Source: Bacteroidales bacterium UBA1182
Lineage (GTDB): Bacteria > Bacteroidota > Bacteroidia > Bacteroidales > Bacteroidaceae
Assembly (NCBI GenBank): GCA_002310015.1
Contig: DBYQ01000080.1
Location: 1-54,723, forward strand
Length of the DNA: 54,723 nt
Reading direction: 5' to 3'
Within the stretch, counting starts at the first letter, position 1. Each line of letters opens with the position of its first letter. Shown piece after piece: positions 44,931 to 53,480 of this stretch. A program made the position numbers and the translations under genes. The notes beneath the pieces were generated by a model. That model did no database searches, was not told the origin of the DNA, and saw only the letters and a program-made list of their open reading frames with translations.

Positions 44931-45953
44931 TTACTCAAAAAGGTCACCTGACATTGAGGCATAGCGGGAACGGCCCAGGTGCTTGTAGGCCAGATCCGTA
45001 ACCTCACGGCCACGCGGCGTACGCTTGAGGAATCCCTCCTGGATAAGGAACGGCTCATAAACATCCTCTATGGTGCCGGCATCCTCACTGAGTGCCGTAG
45101 CAATTGTACCGATACCCACCGGACCGCCCTTGAACTTGTCAATGATAGTGGTCAGTATGCGGTTGTCAATCTCGTCAAGTCCGTACTTGTCTATGTTGAG
45201 CGCCTCAAGGGCGATATTGGCTATGGATACGGTGATGCGCCCTGATCCCTTTACCTGCGCAAAGTCACGCACGCGGCGCAACAGGGCATTGGCTATACGG
45301 GGCGTTCCACGGCTTCGGCCCGCAATCTCAGCAGCGGCGTCCACATCGCAAGGTATGCCCAGGATACCGGCTGACCGCAGTATTATCTTCTGCAGGGTCT
45401 TGGCATCATAATACTCCAGATGCATGTTTATGCCGAACCTTGCGCGGAGCGGTGCAGTAAGAAGGCCGCTGCGGGTGGTGGCACCTATCAGGGTAAACGG
45501 GTTAAGGTCTATCTGTATGCTGCGGGCCGACGGACCCTTGTCTATCATGATGTCTATACGGTAATCCTCCATGGCTGAGTAGAGATACTCCTCTACCACA
45601 GGTGACAGGCGGTGGATCTCATCAATAAAAAGCACATCCTTGGGCTCAAGTGAAGTAAGGATTCCGGCCAGGTCACCCGGCTTGTCCAGCACGGGGCCCG
45701 ATGTAATCTTGAAGCCCACGCCCAGCTCATTGGCTATGATGTTGCTCAACGTGGTCTTACCCAGTCCGGGAGGGCCATGCAGCAGGGTATGGTCAAGCGA
45801 TTCGCCACGCTGACGGGCTGCCTGTACAAACACACGCAGGTTATCCACAATCTTGCCCTGTCCGGCAAAATCATCGAACTTAAGCGGACGCAGAGCGTTA
45901 TCCAGCTCCTTGTCACTTGTTAATTGCTGTGCTCGTATATCAAAATCTTCCAT
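44931..45953 (-). CDS. ruvB: Holliday junction branch-migration helicase RuvB
   Basis: A 340-residue AAA+ motor of the RuvABC resolvasome. Walker A GPPGLGKTTLS near residue 60, Walker B LFIDEIHR, GATTRSGLLTAPLR (sensor region) and the C-terminal winged helix with RTPRGREVTDLAYKHL are all present. It is separate from ruvA and ruvC, as usual in Bacteroidota. Its leader holds a duplicated start-codon region and a GGGGACTGTCCCC palindrome pair. Confidence 0.96.
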   Translation of the reverse strand: MEDFDIRAQQLTSDKELDNALRPLKFDDFAGQGKIVDNLRVFVQAARQRGESLDHTLLHGPPGLGKTTLSNIIANELGVGFKITSGPVLDKPGDLAGILTSLEPKDVLFIDEIHRLSPVVEEYLYSAMEDYRIDIMIDKGPSARSIQIDLNPFTLIGATTRSGLLTAPLRARFGINMHLEYYDAKTLQKIILRSAGILGIPCDVDAAAEIAGRSRGTPRIANALLRRVRDFAQVKGSGRITVSIANIALEALNIDKYGLDEIDNRILTTIIDKFKGGPVGIGTIATALSEDAGTIEDVYEPFLIQEGFLKRTPRGREVTDLAYKHLGRSRYASMSGDLFE

Positions 45954-46074
45954 CTTGCACCGGGAATCATCCCACTAAATTTGGCATCTTGCACCGGGGA
46001 CTGTCCCCTTTTGTCACCTGATAATATTAGAATTAGTCACTTTATTTAACACGTGCAAAAGGGGACTGTCCCCG
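45951..46074. repeat. Inverted and direct repeats in the ruvB leader
   Basis: CATCTTGCACCGGG occurs twice, 34 bases apart (45951-45964, including the ruvB start codon, and 45985-45998). CCGGGGACTGTCCCCTTTTG (45994-46013) is inverted at 46056-46074 with one central mismatch; each arm is itself a near-palindrome (GGGGACtGTCCCC). The pair lies between the hisS stop and ruvB start, so it may combine termination of unrelated transcripts with a repeated extragenic element. The upstream ATG copy would give a six-codon reading frame. Confidence 0.65.
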
Positions 46075-46078
46075 TGTG

Positions 46079-47434
46079 TCAAATCAAACTATCCACCAAC
46101 TTATCGGCATTAACCAAAACCTGCTCTCCACTCTCCATATTCTTGAGAGTAACCTTACCCTGAGCCAGCTCGTCGCTACCCACAATAGCCACAAAAGGAA
46201 CAGCATTGGCATTGGCGTAAGCCATCTGCTTCTTCATCTTGGCAGCATCGGGATATATCTCAGCGGGAATGCCTTTAGCGCGGAGTTCAGCCAAAAGCTT
46301 GAGGCAGAACTGAGCCTCTTGCTCACCCAGATTCAGGAACAGCACCTTTACGCCACCCTGAGCCTCCTTGGGATAGAGATCAAGCTGATTCAGCACATCA
46401 TAGATACGGTCAGCACCAAATGATATGCCCACGCCGCTCACACCGGGAAGTCCGAATATGCCGGTCAGGTTATCATAACGTCCGCCACCGCTTATGGAAC
46501 CTATCTCAACGTCAAGAGCCTTTACCTCAAAGATGGCTCCGGTATAGTAGTTGAGGCCGCGGGCCAGAGTGAGGTCAAGCTCCAGCTGGTTCTTGAGTCC
46601 GAGCTTGGTGGCACCATCCAGAATGAAACGGCACTCCTCCACACCTTTCAAACCAGTCTCACTACCTGCAAGCACTGTGGCTATAGTATCCAGCTTGTCA
46701 CTGTTGGAGCCGGTAAGCTTGATTATAGGCTGCAGTTTGTCAATGGCATCCTGCGGCAGGCCTTTATCGGCCAGTTCAGCATTCACGCCGTCCAGACCTA
46801 TCTTGTCCAGCTTATCGATGGCTACGGTAATATCAACAATCTTATCTGATTGACCGATACTCTCGGCAATGCCGGCCAGAATCTTGCGGTTGTTCAGTTT
46901 TATGGCCACACGTACGCCAAAACGGCTGAACACTGTGTCTATCATCTGGATCAGCTCAATCTCATAGAGCAGTGAATCACTGCCCACAACATCGGCATCA
47001 CACTGGTAGAACTCGCGGTAACGGCCCTTCTGAGGGCGGTCAGCACGCCATACTGGCTGTATCTGGAAACGCTTGAAAGGGAACTGCAGCTCCTCGCGGT
47101 GCATCACCACAAAACGGGCAAACGGGACCGTAAGGTCATAGCGCAAACCCTTCTCGCAGAACTTTGAGGCCAGTTTGAGGCTGTTGCGTGAAAGCAGCTC
47201 CTCATCAGTCAGGCCGCTCATGTAATCGCCTGAGTTCTGTATCTTGAACAGGAGTTTGTCACCCTCCTCACCGTACTTGCCCATAAGGGTGGAGAGGTTC
47301 TCCATTGAGGGAGTCTCTATCTGACGGTAGCCGAACAGGCGGAACACTCCGCGTATGGTATCAAATATGTAGTTACGGCGTGCCATCTCCACCGGAGTGA
47401 AGTCACGCGTACCTTTGGGAATTGATGGTTTCAT
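46079..47434 (-). CDS. hisS: Histidyl-tRNA synthetase
   Basis: A 451-residue class II synthetase. Motif 2 lies in FKRFQIQPVWRADRPQKGRYREFYQCD near residue 120, split by the class-typical arginine; the histidine-specific LARGLNYYTG and SGGGRYDNL follow, and the C-terminal anticodon-binding domain runs from about 355. It follows the zinc metallopeptidase by 7 bases and ends the AraC-to-hisS operon. Confidence 0.96.
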   Translation of the reverse strand: MKPSIPKGTRDFTPVEMARRNYIFDTIRGVFRLFGYRQIETPSMENLSTLMGKYGEEGDKLLFKIQNSGDYMSGLTDEELLSRNSLKLASKFCEKGLRYDLTVPFARFVVMHREELQFPFKRFQIQPVWRADRPQKGRYREFYQCDADVVGSDSLLYEIELIQMIDTVFSRFGVRVAIKLNNRKILAGIAESIGQSDKIVDITVAIDKLDKIGLDGVNAELADKGLPQDAIDKLQPIIKLTGSNSDKLDTIATVLAGSETGLKGVEECRFILDGATKLGLKNQLELDLTLARGLNYYTGAIFEVKALDVEIGSISGGGRYDNLTGIFGLPGVSGVGISFGADRIYDVLNQLDLYPKEAQGGVKVLFLNLGEQEAQFCLKLLAELRAKGIPAEIYPDAAKMKKQMAYANANAVPFVAIVGSDELAQGKVTLKNMESGEQVLVNADKLVDSLI

Positions 47435-47441
47435 TTATTAA

Positions 47442-48152
47442 TCAACGTCTTCTTGACCCGTAAATCATTATGTAATAAATCAGCGTACCCAGCGAACTTA
47501 TGGCAGCCACAACGTAAGTGTAAGCAGCGGCCTTGAGGGCATCGGTAGCAGCCTCCATAGTCTCACCGCGGGCTATATCGGTCTGCTTAAGCCAAGCCAA
47601 AGCGCGACGGCTGGCATCAACCTCAACCGGCAGGGTTATGAAGCTGAACAGGGTGGTCATGGCAAACAGCAGGATACCGGCAAGCATCAATCCCGGGAAT
47701 ACCTCAATCATAAGGATTCCTGCCAACAGCACCCAGGAAACAATCTGTGAGGAGAACTGCACCACCGGCACCAGAGCTGAACGCATCTTGACAGGTGCAT
47801 ACTGCTGGGCATGCTGCACGGCATGTCCGCATTCATGGGCAGCCACAGCCGCAGACATTATGCTGTTGCCGTAATAGACATCCTTGCTCAGGTTAACGGT
47901 ATTGTTCTCCGGATTGTAATGATCCGTAAGACGTCCCTCCACACATGTCACCTTGACATTGGCAATGCCGTATTCGGCAAGCATCCTGGAGGCTACCTCA
48001 TAACCGGTACTGCCGTTACGGGTAGGAACCTTGGAATACTTCTTGAACTTACGGTCCAGATTATTCTGCACCGTAAAACTCAGGATCGCTATTGCAATGA
48101 AAAGAATCCAATACATTGCTGCCGGTGATGAATAAGATGGATATCCAGGCAT
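47442..48152 (-). CDS. Membrane zinc metallopeptidase (YugP-like)
   Basis: A 236-residue membrane protein with an N-terminal helix, the zinc-protease motif AHECGHAVQH (HExxH) near residue 110, and two to three further hydrophobic helices (about 130-185 and 210-230). This matches the YugP/DUF zinc metallopeptidase 2 family. Substrates are unknown. Its ATG overlaps the purA stop in TAATG and hisS follows after 7 bases, an order kept in many Bacteroidales. Confidence 0.87.
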   Translation of the reverse strand: MPGYPSYSSPAAMYWILFIAIAILSFTVQNNLDRKFKKYSKVPTRNGSTGYEVASRMLAEYGIANVKVTCVEGRLTDHYNPENNTVNLSKDVYYGNSIMSAAVAAHECGHAVQHAQQYAPVKMRSALVPVVQFSSQIVSWVLLAGILMIEVFPGLMLAGILLFAMTTLFSFITLPVEVDASRRALAWLKQTDIARGETMEAATDALKAAAYTYVVAAISSLGTLIYYIMIYGSRRR

Positions 48153-49426
48153 TATTCACGAACTATTGTCTGGTTGCGGTCCGGACCTACTGAAACTATT
48201 GAAACAGGGGTCTCAAGATACTCTTCCAGGAATGATATGTAATTGTTGAACTCCTCAGGGAACTCATCCTCATCATGGATAGCGGTAAGGTCAGTCAGCC
48301 AACCGGGCAGCTCCTCATAGATGGGCTCTACACCCTCGCAGTCAAACGGGAACTCATCAGTCTGGGTGCCATCAGGCAGTTTGTATGCCACGCAGGCCTT
48401 GATGGTCTTGAACACATCCAGGACATCACTCTTCATCAGGATCAGGTCTGTGACACCGTTCAGACGCACGGCATAACGCAGAGCCACCAGGTCAACCCAT
48501 CCGCAACGGCGACGGCGTCCGGTTACGGCACCGAACTCATTACCACGGTCAGAGAGAGTCTCACCATCCTTGTCAAACAACTCTGTGGGGAACGGACCGC
48601 TACCTACGCGTGTGCAGTAGGCCTTCATGATACCGTAAACCTTACCGATGTTACGCGGGGCAACACCCAGACCGGTGCAAGCACCTGCGCAGATGGTATT
48701 TGATGATGTTACAAACGGATATGAACCGAAGTCTATGTCAAGCATCGTGCCCTGGGCTCCCTCACACAGGATGGTCTTGCCCTCACGCAGAAGGTTGGCA
48801 ACAAAGTGCTCGCTATCTACAAACTTGAACTGTTTCATGTACTCAATGCCCTCACGCCATGCCTTCTCCAGCGGAGCCAGGTCATACTCAAAGTTGAGGC
48901 TCTTGAGGGTACGCTCATGGGCTGCACGTGCAGCTGCATAACGCTCCTCAAAATCAGGACGCAGCAAATCACCTACGCGGACACCTGTACGGGCAACCTT
49001 GTCAGTGTATGTGGGGCCAATGCCACGACCGGTTGTTCCAACCTTGTTTGATCCCTTTGATGCCTCCAGGGCGCTGTCCATAAGACGGTGTGTAGGCAGT
49101 ATGAGATGAGCCTTCTTGGAGATGAGCAGACGGCTCTTGAGGTCTATTCCGGCAGCCTCCAGAGCCTCAGCCTCAGCCTTGAAAAGGGCTGCGTCAAGCA
49201 CCATGCCGTTACCTATGATATTCTGTTTGTTACCCTGGAACACTCCTGACGGAATGGACTTGAGCACAAATTTCTTGTTGTCAAAAATAAGAGTATGTCC
49301 TGCATTCGGGCCACCCTGGAAACGTGCCACGACATCATAACGGGGAGTAAGAACATCCACTACCTTACCTTTACCCTCATCTCCCCACTGAAGTCCCAGC
49401 AGTACGTCAATCTTTTCTGTTTTCAT
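48152..49426 (-). CDS. purA: Adenylosuccinate synthase
   Basis: A 424-residue GTP-dependent enzyme joining IMP and aspartate on the way to AMP. The P-loop-like GLQWGDEGKGK lies at 11-21; FQGGPNAGHT, GTTGRGIGPTY, CEGAQGTMLDIDFGSYPFVTSS (its central part) and TGRRRRCGWVD are all as expected. It overlaps the Fur-like gene by 20 bases and is coupled to the metallopeptidase. Confidence 0.96.
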   Translation of the reverse strand: MKTEKIDVLLGLQWGDEGKGKVVDVLTPRYDVVARFQGGPNAGHTLIFDNKKFVLKSIPSGVFQGNKQNIIGNGMVLDAALFKAEAEALEAAGIDLKSRLLISKKAHLILPTHRLMDSALEASKGSNKVGTTGRGIGPTYTDKVARTGVRVGDLLRPDFEERYAAARAAHERTLKSLNFEYDLAPLEKAWREGIEYMKQFKFVDSEHFVANLLREGKTILCEGAQGTMLDIDFGSYPFVTSSNTICAGACTGLGVAPRNIGKVYGIMKAYCTRVGSGPFPTELFDKDGETLSDRGNEFGAVTGRRRRCGWVDLVALRYAVRLNGVTDLILMKSDVLDVFKTIKACVAYKLPDGTQTDEFPFDCEGVEPIYEELPGWLTDLTAIHDEDEFPEEFNNYISFLEEYLETPVSIVSVGPDRNQTIVRE

Positions 49427-49916
49427 TTTTCTCTTTATCTTTATTCATTAACTTTTTCTGTTTTCGCTTGAGCACGGCCATGCATGTGCTGCACAAACCA
49501 TATACGCTCAATGACCATCCGGTCATGGTAAAACGACGGGTTCTCATCTCCTCAATCTGATGACGCACCCTGTCATCGTTCATCTCTGTCACCTTGCCGC
49601 AATTGCTGCACTGCAGACGTATAACGCCAAGGTTCCTGTCTGTTCTCTCAAACAGCACCTGCTCATTTATGTAAACCTTTCTCACCAGCCCCGCACGCTC
49701 AAACAACCCCAGGTTGTTATATACGGTGGCACGGCTTACCCTCATGCGCCTCTTCTCGGACATCTGTTTTGACATGGCTTCGGCCGAGAACGGAGCCTCT
49801 GTCAGATATATGGCATCGAGTAACGTCTCTCTCTCCTGCGTATATCTCAAGGAGTTGATACGCACGTAATCCGACAGTCTCTGCCGGGCCTGACGCAAAC
49901 TCTCCGTCTTATCCAT
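49407..49916 (-). CDS. Fur-family transcriptional regulator lacking the HHxH site
   Basis: A 169-residue regulator: winged helix in the first 90 residues (YTQERETLLDAI, SRATVYNNLGLFERAGLVRK) and a C-terminal dimerisation domain with the structural zinc pairs CSNC and CSTC. The usual regulatory HHDHxxC run before the first pair is replaced by NLGVIRLQC, so metal sensing is probably changed. The start at 49916 (MDKTES) overlaps the AlkD-like gene by 8 bases; the extension to 49961 lies inside that gene. The C-terminus is highly charged (KKLMNKDKEKNENRK) and overlaps purA by 20 bases. Targets are unknown. Confidence 0.85.
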   Translation of the reverse strand: MDKTESLRQARQRLSDYVRINSLRYTQERETLLDAIYLTEAPFSAEAMSKQMSEKRRMRVSRATVYNNLGLFERAGLVRKVYINEQVLFERTDRNLGVIRLQCSNCGKVTEMNDDRVRHQIEEMRTRRFTMTGWSLSVYGLCSTCMAVLKRKQKKLMNKDKEKNENRKD

Positions 49917-50469
49917 TGTCTCTCTCCAGACAATCCAAAGCAGTCTTGGCAGCCTGTGCACACATCAGGTCCGCACCGTTTATGGCTGCCGCTGCCTGGT
50001 CTTTCAACTCCAGCACATAACGCTCACTCATCTCGCGCCCATGGCGCAGGAGATGAGCCAACGTCAGGAATCCGCAATATCGGGTCATTCCGTTATCGGA
50101 TGCAATCCATCGGAAAGCGGCCTCTGATGCACCCTGCATCCTGCTGAAAAGGTACATGCAGCACACATCCGCAAGATCAGGATAATTTATCTGTTCTATC
50201 CACACATCCGCCAGGTCAGGAAGGAACTGGTCCTCAGGATAAATCAGGGCAGCCAGCATCCTGCATTCACGGACATCCTCCTTCCAGAGAGCACCCGCAA
50301 GCTCTGTATCCTTATCAATCTCTGACGCTATCCTTTTGAGTTCAGGAATCCCTACACCAAAATTGAGCTTGTACTCTATACCGACCTGCCTCATGCTTCC
50401 GGAAGCAACGCCGTTCATACTTAGCCGCAGTTTCTGCTTTATGTCAAGGATCCTTTCCTGAACAGTCAT
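49909..50469 (-). CDS. DNA alkylation repair (AlkD-like HEAT) protein
   Basis: A 186-residue all-helical protein of the AlkD/AlkC HEAT-repeat family, recognisable from GIPELKRIASEI, the following KEDVRECRMLAAL and the GMTRYCGFLTLAHLLRHG helix pair. AlkD enzymes use a Trp and an Asp in a WDxxD-type segment; here the matching region reads INYPDLADVCCMYLF with no Trp, so glycosylase activity is doubtful. The start at 50469 is one base after the AraC-type gene; the frame is open to 50559 within that gene. Confidence 0.78.
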   Translation of the reverse strand: MTVQERILDIKQKLRLSMNGVASGSMRQVGIEYKLNFGVGIPELKRIASEIDKDTELAGALWKEDVRECRMLAALIYPEDQFLPDLADVWIEQINYPDLADVCCMYLFSRMQGASEAAFRWIASDNGMTRYCGFLTLAHLLRHGREMSERYVLELKDQAAAAINGADLMCAQAAKTALDCLERDNG

Positions 50470-50470
50470 T

Positions 50471-50893
50471 TCACTTGGCAAGATGACGTTTCTTATACTG
50501 ATGGGGAGCCTCACCCTTCTCCTTGAAGAAGGCCGCATAGAAAGACTGTCTGTTGGCAAAACCTGCCTTAGCGCCTATCTCCTCCATAGTCATGTCCACA
50601 TAACGTTTATCAGTCAGCATGTGCGCGGCATCACGCACCCTGAATTCATTCACCAGACTGGAATAGTTCATTCCGAATCTTGAATTGATAACTGCTGAGA
50701 GATACCTGGGGTTGGTGTTCAGGTCCTTAGCAAGCTGGCGGGCAGAATAATCCTTGTCACGGTATTTCTTCTGGGCCACAACGATTGTAAGAACACCGTC
50801 ATAGAGTTCATCTGCAAGCTCTGCACGAATCAGGCCTCTGTAACCGGCTTCTTTTTCAATCTTCTCTCTGATTTTGTAAGGTTTGGTGTCCAT
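50471..50893 (-). CDS. AraC-type helix-turn-helix regulator (DNA-binding domain only)
   Basis: A 140-residue protein with the two helix-turn-helix motifs of AraC/XylS regulators: YSARQLAKDLNTNPRYLSAV (first) and MTMEEIGAKAGFANRQSFYA (second), followed by FKEKGEAPHQYKK. The N-terminal 40 residues are helical and too short for a sugar-binding cupin, so any signal must come from elsewhere, for example protein interaction. It heads the operon that runs through the AlkD-like, Fur-like, purA, metallopeptidase and hisS genes. Confidence 0.85.
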   Translation of the reverse strand: MDTKPYKIREKIEKEAGYRGLIRAELADELYDGVLTIVVAQKKYRDKDYSARQLAKDLNTNPRYLSAVINSRFGMNYSSLVNEFRVRDAAHMLTDKRYVDMTMEEIGAKAGFANRQSFYAAFFKEKGEAPHQYKKRHLAK

Positions 50894-51076
50894 TTTACGT
50901 TACAATAAAATTTTCGTTACAAAATAAGTGTTTTTCGGCCAAAAACAAGAAATAATAATGCCAATAAAATTTAAGAATTTTATTTTTCAGAAAATTATTG
51001 CAGTTGGGCTGAAGTACCATCCTTTCATTACGCTCTTTTTTGTATTTTTGGAGTCTGATCCTGAAAGAGGGTTTTC
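50894..51076. promoter_or_regulatory. Divergent promoter region AraC-type gene / dnaG
   Basis: A 183-base AT-rich region. For dnaG, TATTTTTG (51043-51050, exact TAnnTTTG) with TTTC at 51023-51026 gives a predicted start near 51057 and a 20-base leader holding GAAAGAGG before the ATG. For the AraC-type gene, only near matches (for example TATTTTG) are seen. Confidence 0.45.
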
Positions 51077-53134
51077 ATGATAGACCAGCTCACCATAGAG
51101 AAGATACTTGATGCCGCCAACATTGTCGATGTGGTGTCAGAGTTTGTCACGCTGCGCAAGCGCGGAGTGAACTATGTGGGCCTCTGTCCGTTCCACAATG
51201 AGAAAACCCCGTCATTCTATGTTTCGCCCTCCAAGGGTATCTGCAAATGCTTCAGTTGCGGCAAGGGCGGCAATGTGATCCACTTTCTCATGGAGCATGA
51301 GCAGATGTCATACTGGGATGCCGCCAAGTGGCTGGCCCGCAAATACGGGATACCATACAATGAGCGTGAGCTTACCGACTCTGAGAAGGCCCTGCAGAAT
51401 GAGCGTGAATCAATGTTCATCACAAACCAGTTTGCGCTGGATTTCTTCAAGGACACGCTGCTCAATACTGATAAGGGCCGCGCTGTCGGTCTGGCCTATT
51501 TCCGCAAGCGTGGATTCCGCGATGACATACTTGAAAAGTTTCATTTGGGATACTGTCCCGATGAGCCCGATGCCCTGGCACGCGCCGCACAGGCCAAAGG
51601 CTACACCAGGGAGAACCTTGTCAAGACCGGCCTCTGCTATGAAAAGGAGAATGACCATACATTGCGTGACCGTTTCCGCGGCCGCGTGATATTCCCCGTA
51701 CACTCCCTGTCAGGTAAGGTTGTAGCCTTTGGAGGCCGCATAATGACAGCCGATGCCAAGGTGGCCAAATACGTAAACTCACCGGAATCCATAATATACT
51801 CCAAAAGCCGTGAACTCTACGGACTCTATCAGGCCAAACAGGCCATAGTACGCAAGGACCGCTGCTTCCTGGTAGAGGGTTATGCCGACGTGATCTCCAT
51901 GTTCCAGAGCGGCGTGGAGAATGTGGTAGCCTCCAGTGGCACATCACTCACCCCAGGCCAGATACGCCTGATACACCGTTTCACCAACAACATCACCGTT
52001 CTCTATGACGGTGACAAGGCCGGCATCAAAGCCTCCCTGCGCGGTATAGACATGCTGTTGGCAGAGGGAATGAACGTAAAAGTCCTGCTCCTGCCTGACG
52101 GCGAGGATCCCGACAGCTTTGCCCAGGGCCGCGGCGCCACTGAGTTCCAGAAATACATTGACACTCACCAGGTGGATTTTATCCGCTTCAAGGTGAATCT
52201 GCTTATGGAAGATGCCGCCGATGATCCCTACAGCCGCAGCGAACTCATCAAAAGCATAACGCAGAGCATATCGGTAATACAGGATCCTATAGTACGCTCG
52301 GTCTATATCACTGAGTGCAGCCAGATCATGAAGATTGATGAGCGCCTGCTCATTAACGACGTGAACCGCCGCCAGCGCGAGCAGGCCCAGGCTGCAGCAC
52401 AGCCCACCAGACAACAGGAATCATCAGATACTCCTCAGAGCGTCGAAACAAATTCAGAAAACAACACTTCTGAGACTGCCGATTCAGGTTCTGAAAAGCC
52501 CGAATCACCCGATGAAAAGGCACCTAAACCTCAGCTTTCACCTGAGGACCAACTGCGTCAGGATATCCGTGCACTCAAGCGTGAGGGACTTGGTCCCATG
52601 ATGGACAAGGAACGCCTTCTCTCGCAGCTGATAGTAAGATACGGCGGCAAGGTTATGTGCACCTTCCAGGATGATGAGGGACAGGATCAGGAGATGACGG
52701 TAGGACAGTTCATAGTAGGCTCGCTCCAGAATGACGGGCTGGAGTTCCGCCATCCTGTTTACAAGCGTTTTGTGGAGATCATGGCAGAGCATCTGGAAGA
52801 TGAGGATTTCAACAGCCAGAAGTTCTTCATGTCACACCCTGAGAACTTTGTGAGCCTCACCGCGGCCAGCCTCATGGAGGAGCGCTACCAGCTGAGCAGC
52901 CTCTTCAAAGACAACATGCCGGCCGATGATGAAGCGCACCTGCTCAAACTCACCCGCCACATCATGGCCGACTACCAGATGGAGGTAGTCAGGTTGGAAA
53001 TCAAGAATGTGGAAAAAGAGATTCAGGAGGCATCGACTGAAAACCTTGCATCCTTGCAGAGCCGGTATCAGCAGCTGCTTGTGGCCCGGGCGCAACTCTC
53101 CAAGGAGCTTGGGGAGCGAATTATCAACTTGTGA
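51077..53134 (+). CDS. dnaG: DNA primase
   Basis: A 685-residue primase. The CHC2 zinc finger uses C37, H40, C58 and C61 (CPFHNEKTPSF, CKCFSCGKGGN). The catalytic core shows FHLGYCPDE and GRVIFPVHSLSGKVVAFGGR, and the Toprim part has FLVEGYADVISM and LYDGDKAGIKAS. A Ser/Glu/Pro/Thr-rich linker (about 438-492) separates the core from the helicase-binding C-terminal domain. Length and order are standard for Bacteroidota. It has its own promoter-like element and terminator, so it is not part of the classic rpsU-dnaG-rpoD unit. Confidence 0.96.
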   Translation: MIDQLTIEKILDAANIVDVVSEFVTLRKRGVNYVGLCPFHNEKTPSFYVSPSKGICKCFSCGKGGNVIHFLMEHEQMSYWDAAKWLARKYGIPYNERELTDSEKALQNERESMFITNQFALDFFKDTLLNTDKGRAVGLAYFRKRGFRDDILEKFHLGYCPDEPDALARAAQAKGYTRENLVKTGLCYEKENDHTLRDRFRGRVIFPVHSLSGKVVAFGGRIMTADAKVAKYVNSPESIIYSKSRELYGLYQAKQAIVRKDRCFLVEGYADVISMFQSGVENVVASSGTSLTPGQIRLIHRFTNNITVLYDGDKAGIKASLRGIDMLLAEGMNVKVLLLPDGEDPDSFAQGRGATEFQKYIDTHQVDFIRFKVNLLMEDAADDPYSRSELIKSITQSISVIQDPIVRSVYITECSQIMKIDERLLINDVNRRQREQAQAAAQPTRQQESSDTPQSVETNSENNTSETADSGSEKPESPDEKAPKPQLSPEDQLRQDIRALKREGLGPMMDKERLLSQLIVRYGGKVMCTFQDDEGQDQEMTVGQFIVGSLQNDGLEFRHPVYKRFVEIMAEHLEDEDFNSQKFFMSHPENFVSLTAASLMEERYQLSSLFKDNMPADDEAHLLKLTRHIMADYQMEVVRLEIKNVEKEIQEASTENLASLQSRYQQLLVARAQLSKELGERIINL

Positions 53135-53183
53135 TTTACCATGCGGCGGTTTTCTCGCTGCTTCGCTGGCTCGAATGTTTTTG

Positions 53184-53213
53184 GGCTTTCTTGGCCTTAA
53201 GGCCTTGAAAGCC
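53184..53213. repeat. Palindrome GGCTTTC..GGCCTTAAGGCC..GAAAGCC
   Basis: A 12-base perfect palindrome (GGCCTTAAGGCC, 53193-53204) is flanked by complementary GGCTTTC/GAAAGCC arms with a TT/TT mismatch between. It lies in the gene-free DNA between dnaG and folE, and its role is unknown. Confidence 0.5.
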
Positions 53214-53301
53214 TCGGGATGGAATCCTATCTGCGTATTAGAAACAACGTTTTCGTTAAGCCAGACGAACAGAGGGAGTTTACTCACTCTGTCGTGGCGA
53301 G

Positions 53302-53331
53302 AAAAGGTCGAATATAATTCAACCTTTTTTT
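53302..53331 (+). terminator. Terminator of dnaG
   Basis: AAAAGGT-c-GAAT pairs with ATTC-a-ACCTTTT around a 3-base loop (53302-53328), with the T run extending to 53331. It is about 170 bases after the dnaG stop, so the transcript has a long 3' tail. Confidence 0.65.
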
Positions 53332-53380
53332 AGTTTCCTTCTGGAAACGCGCTCCGTTTCATTTCATTTCACTTCGCTTG

Positions 53381-53444
53381 CCGGCCTTCCAGGCCGGGTA
53401 AAACAATACCCTCACGCGCTTTGCTCGTGAGGGTATTGTTTTAC
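53381..53444. terminator. Two stacked hairpins, terminator of the convergent folE
   Basis: CCGGCCT/AGGCCGG (53381-53397, 3-base loop) is followed directly by a perfect 19-bp stem, arms 53398-53416 and 53426-53444 (GTAAAACAATACCCTCACG), around a 9-base loop. The second hairpin ends in TTTTAC on both strands, so it can serve folE on the minus strand. Confidence 0.6.
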
Positions 53445-53480
53445 TTGGTGCAGTTGGAAACCTTTCCGTTTGGTCGTTTT

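Noticed and set aside
53007..53333. 108-codon plus-strand open frame
   Set aside because: Out-of-frame dnaG end plus the hairpin region; no coding character.
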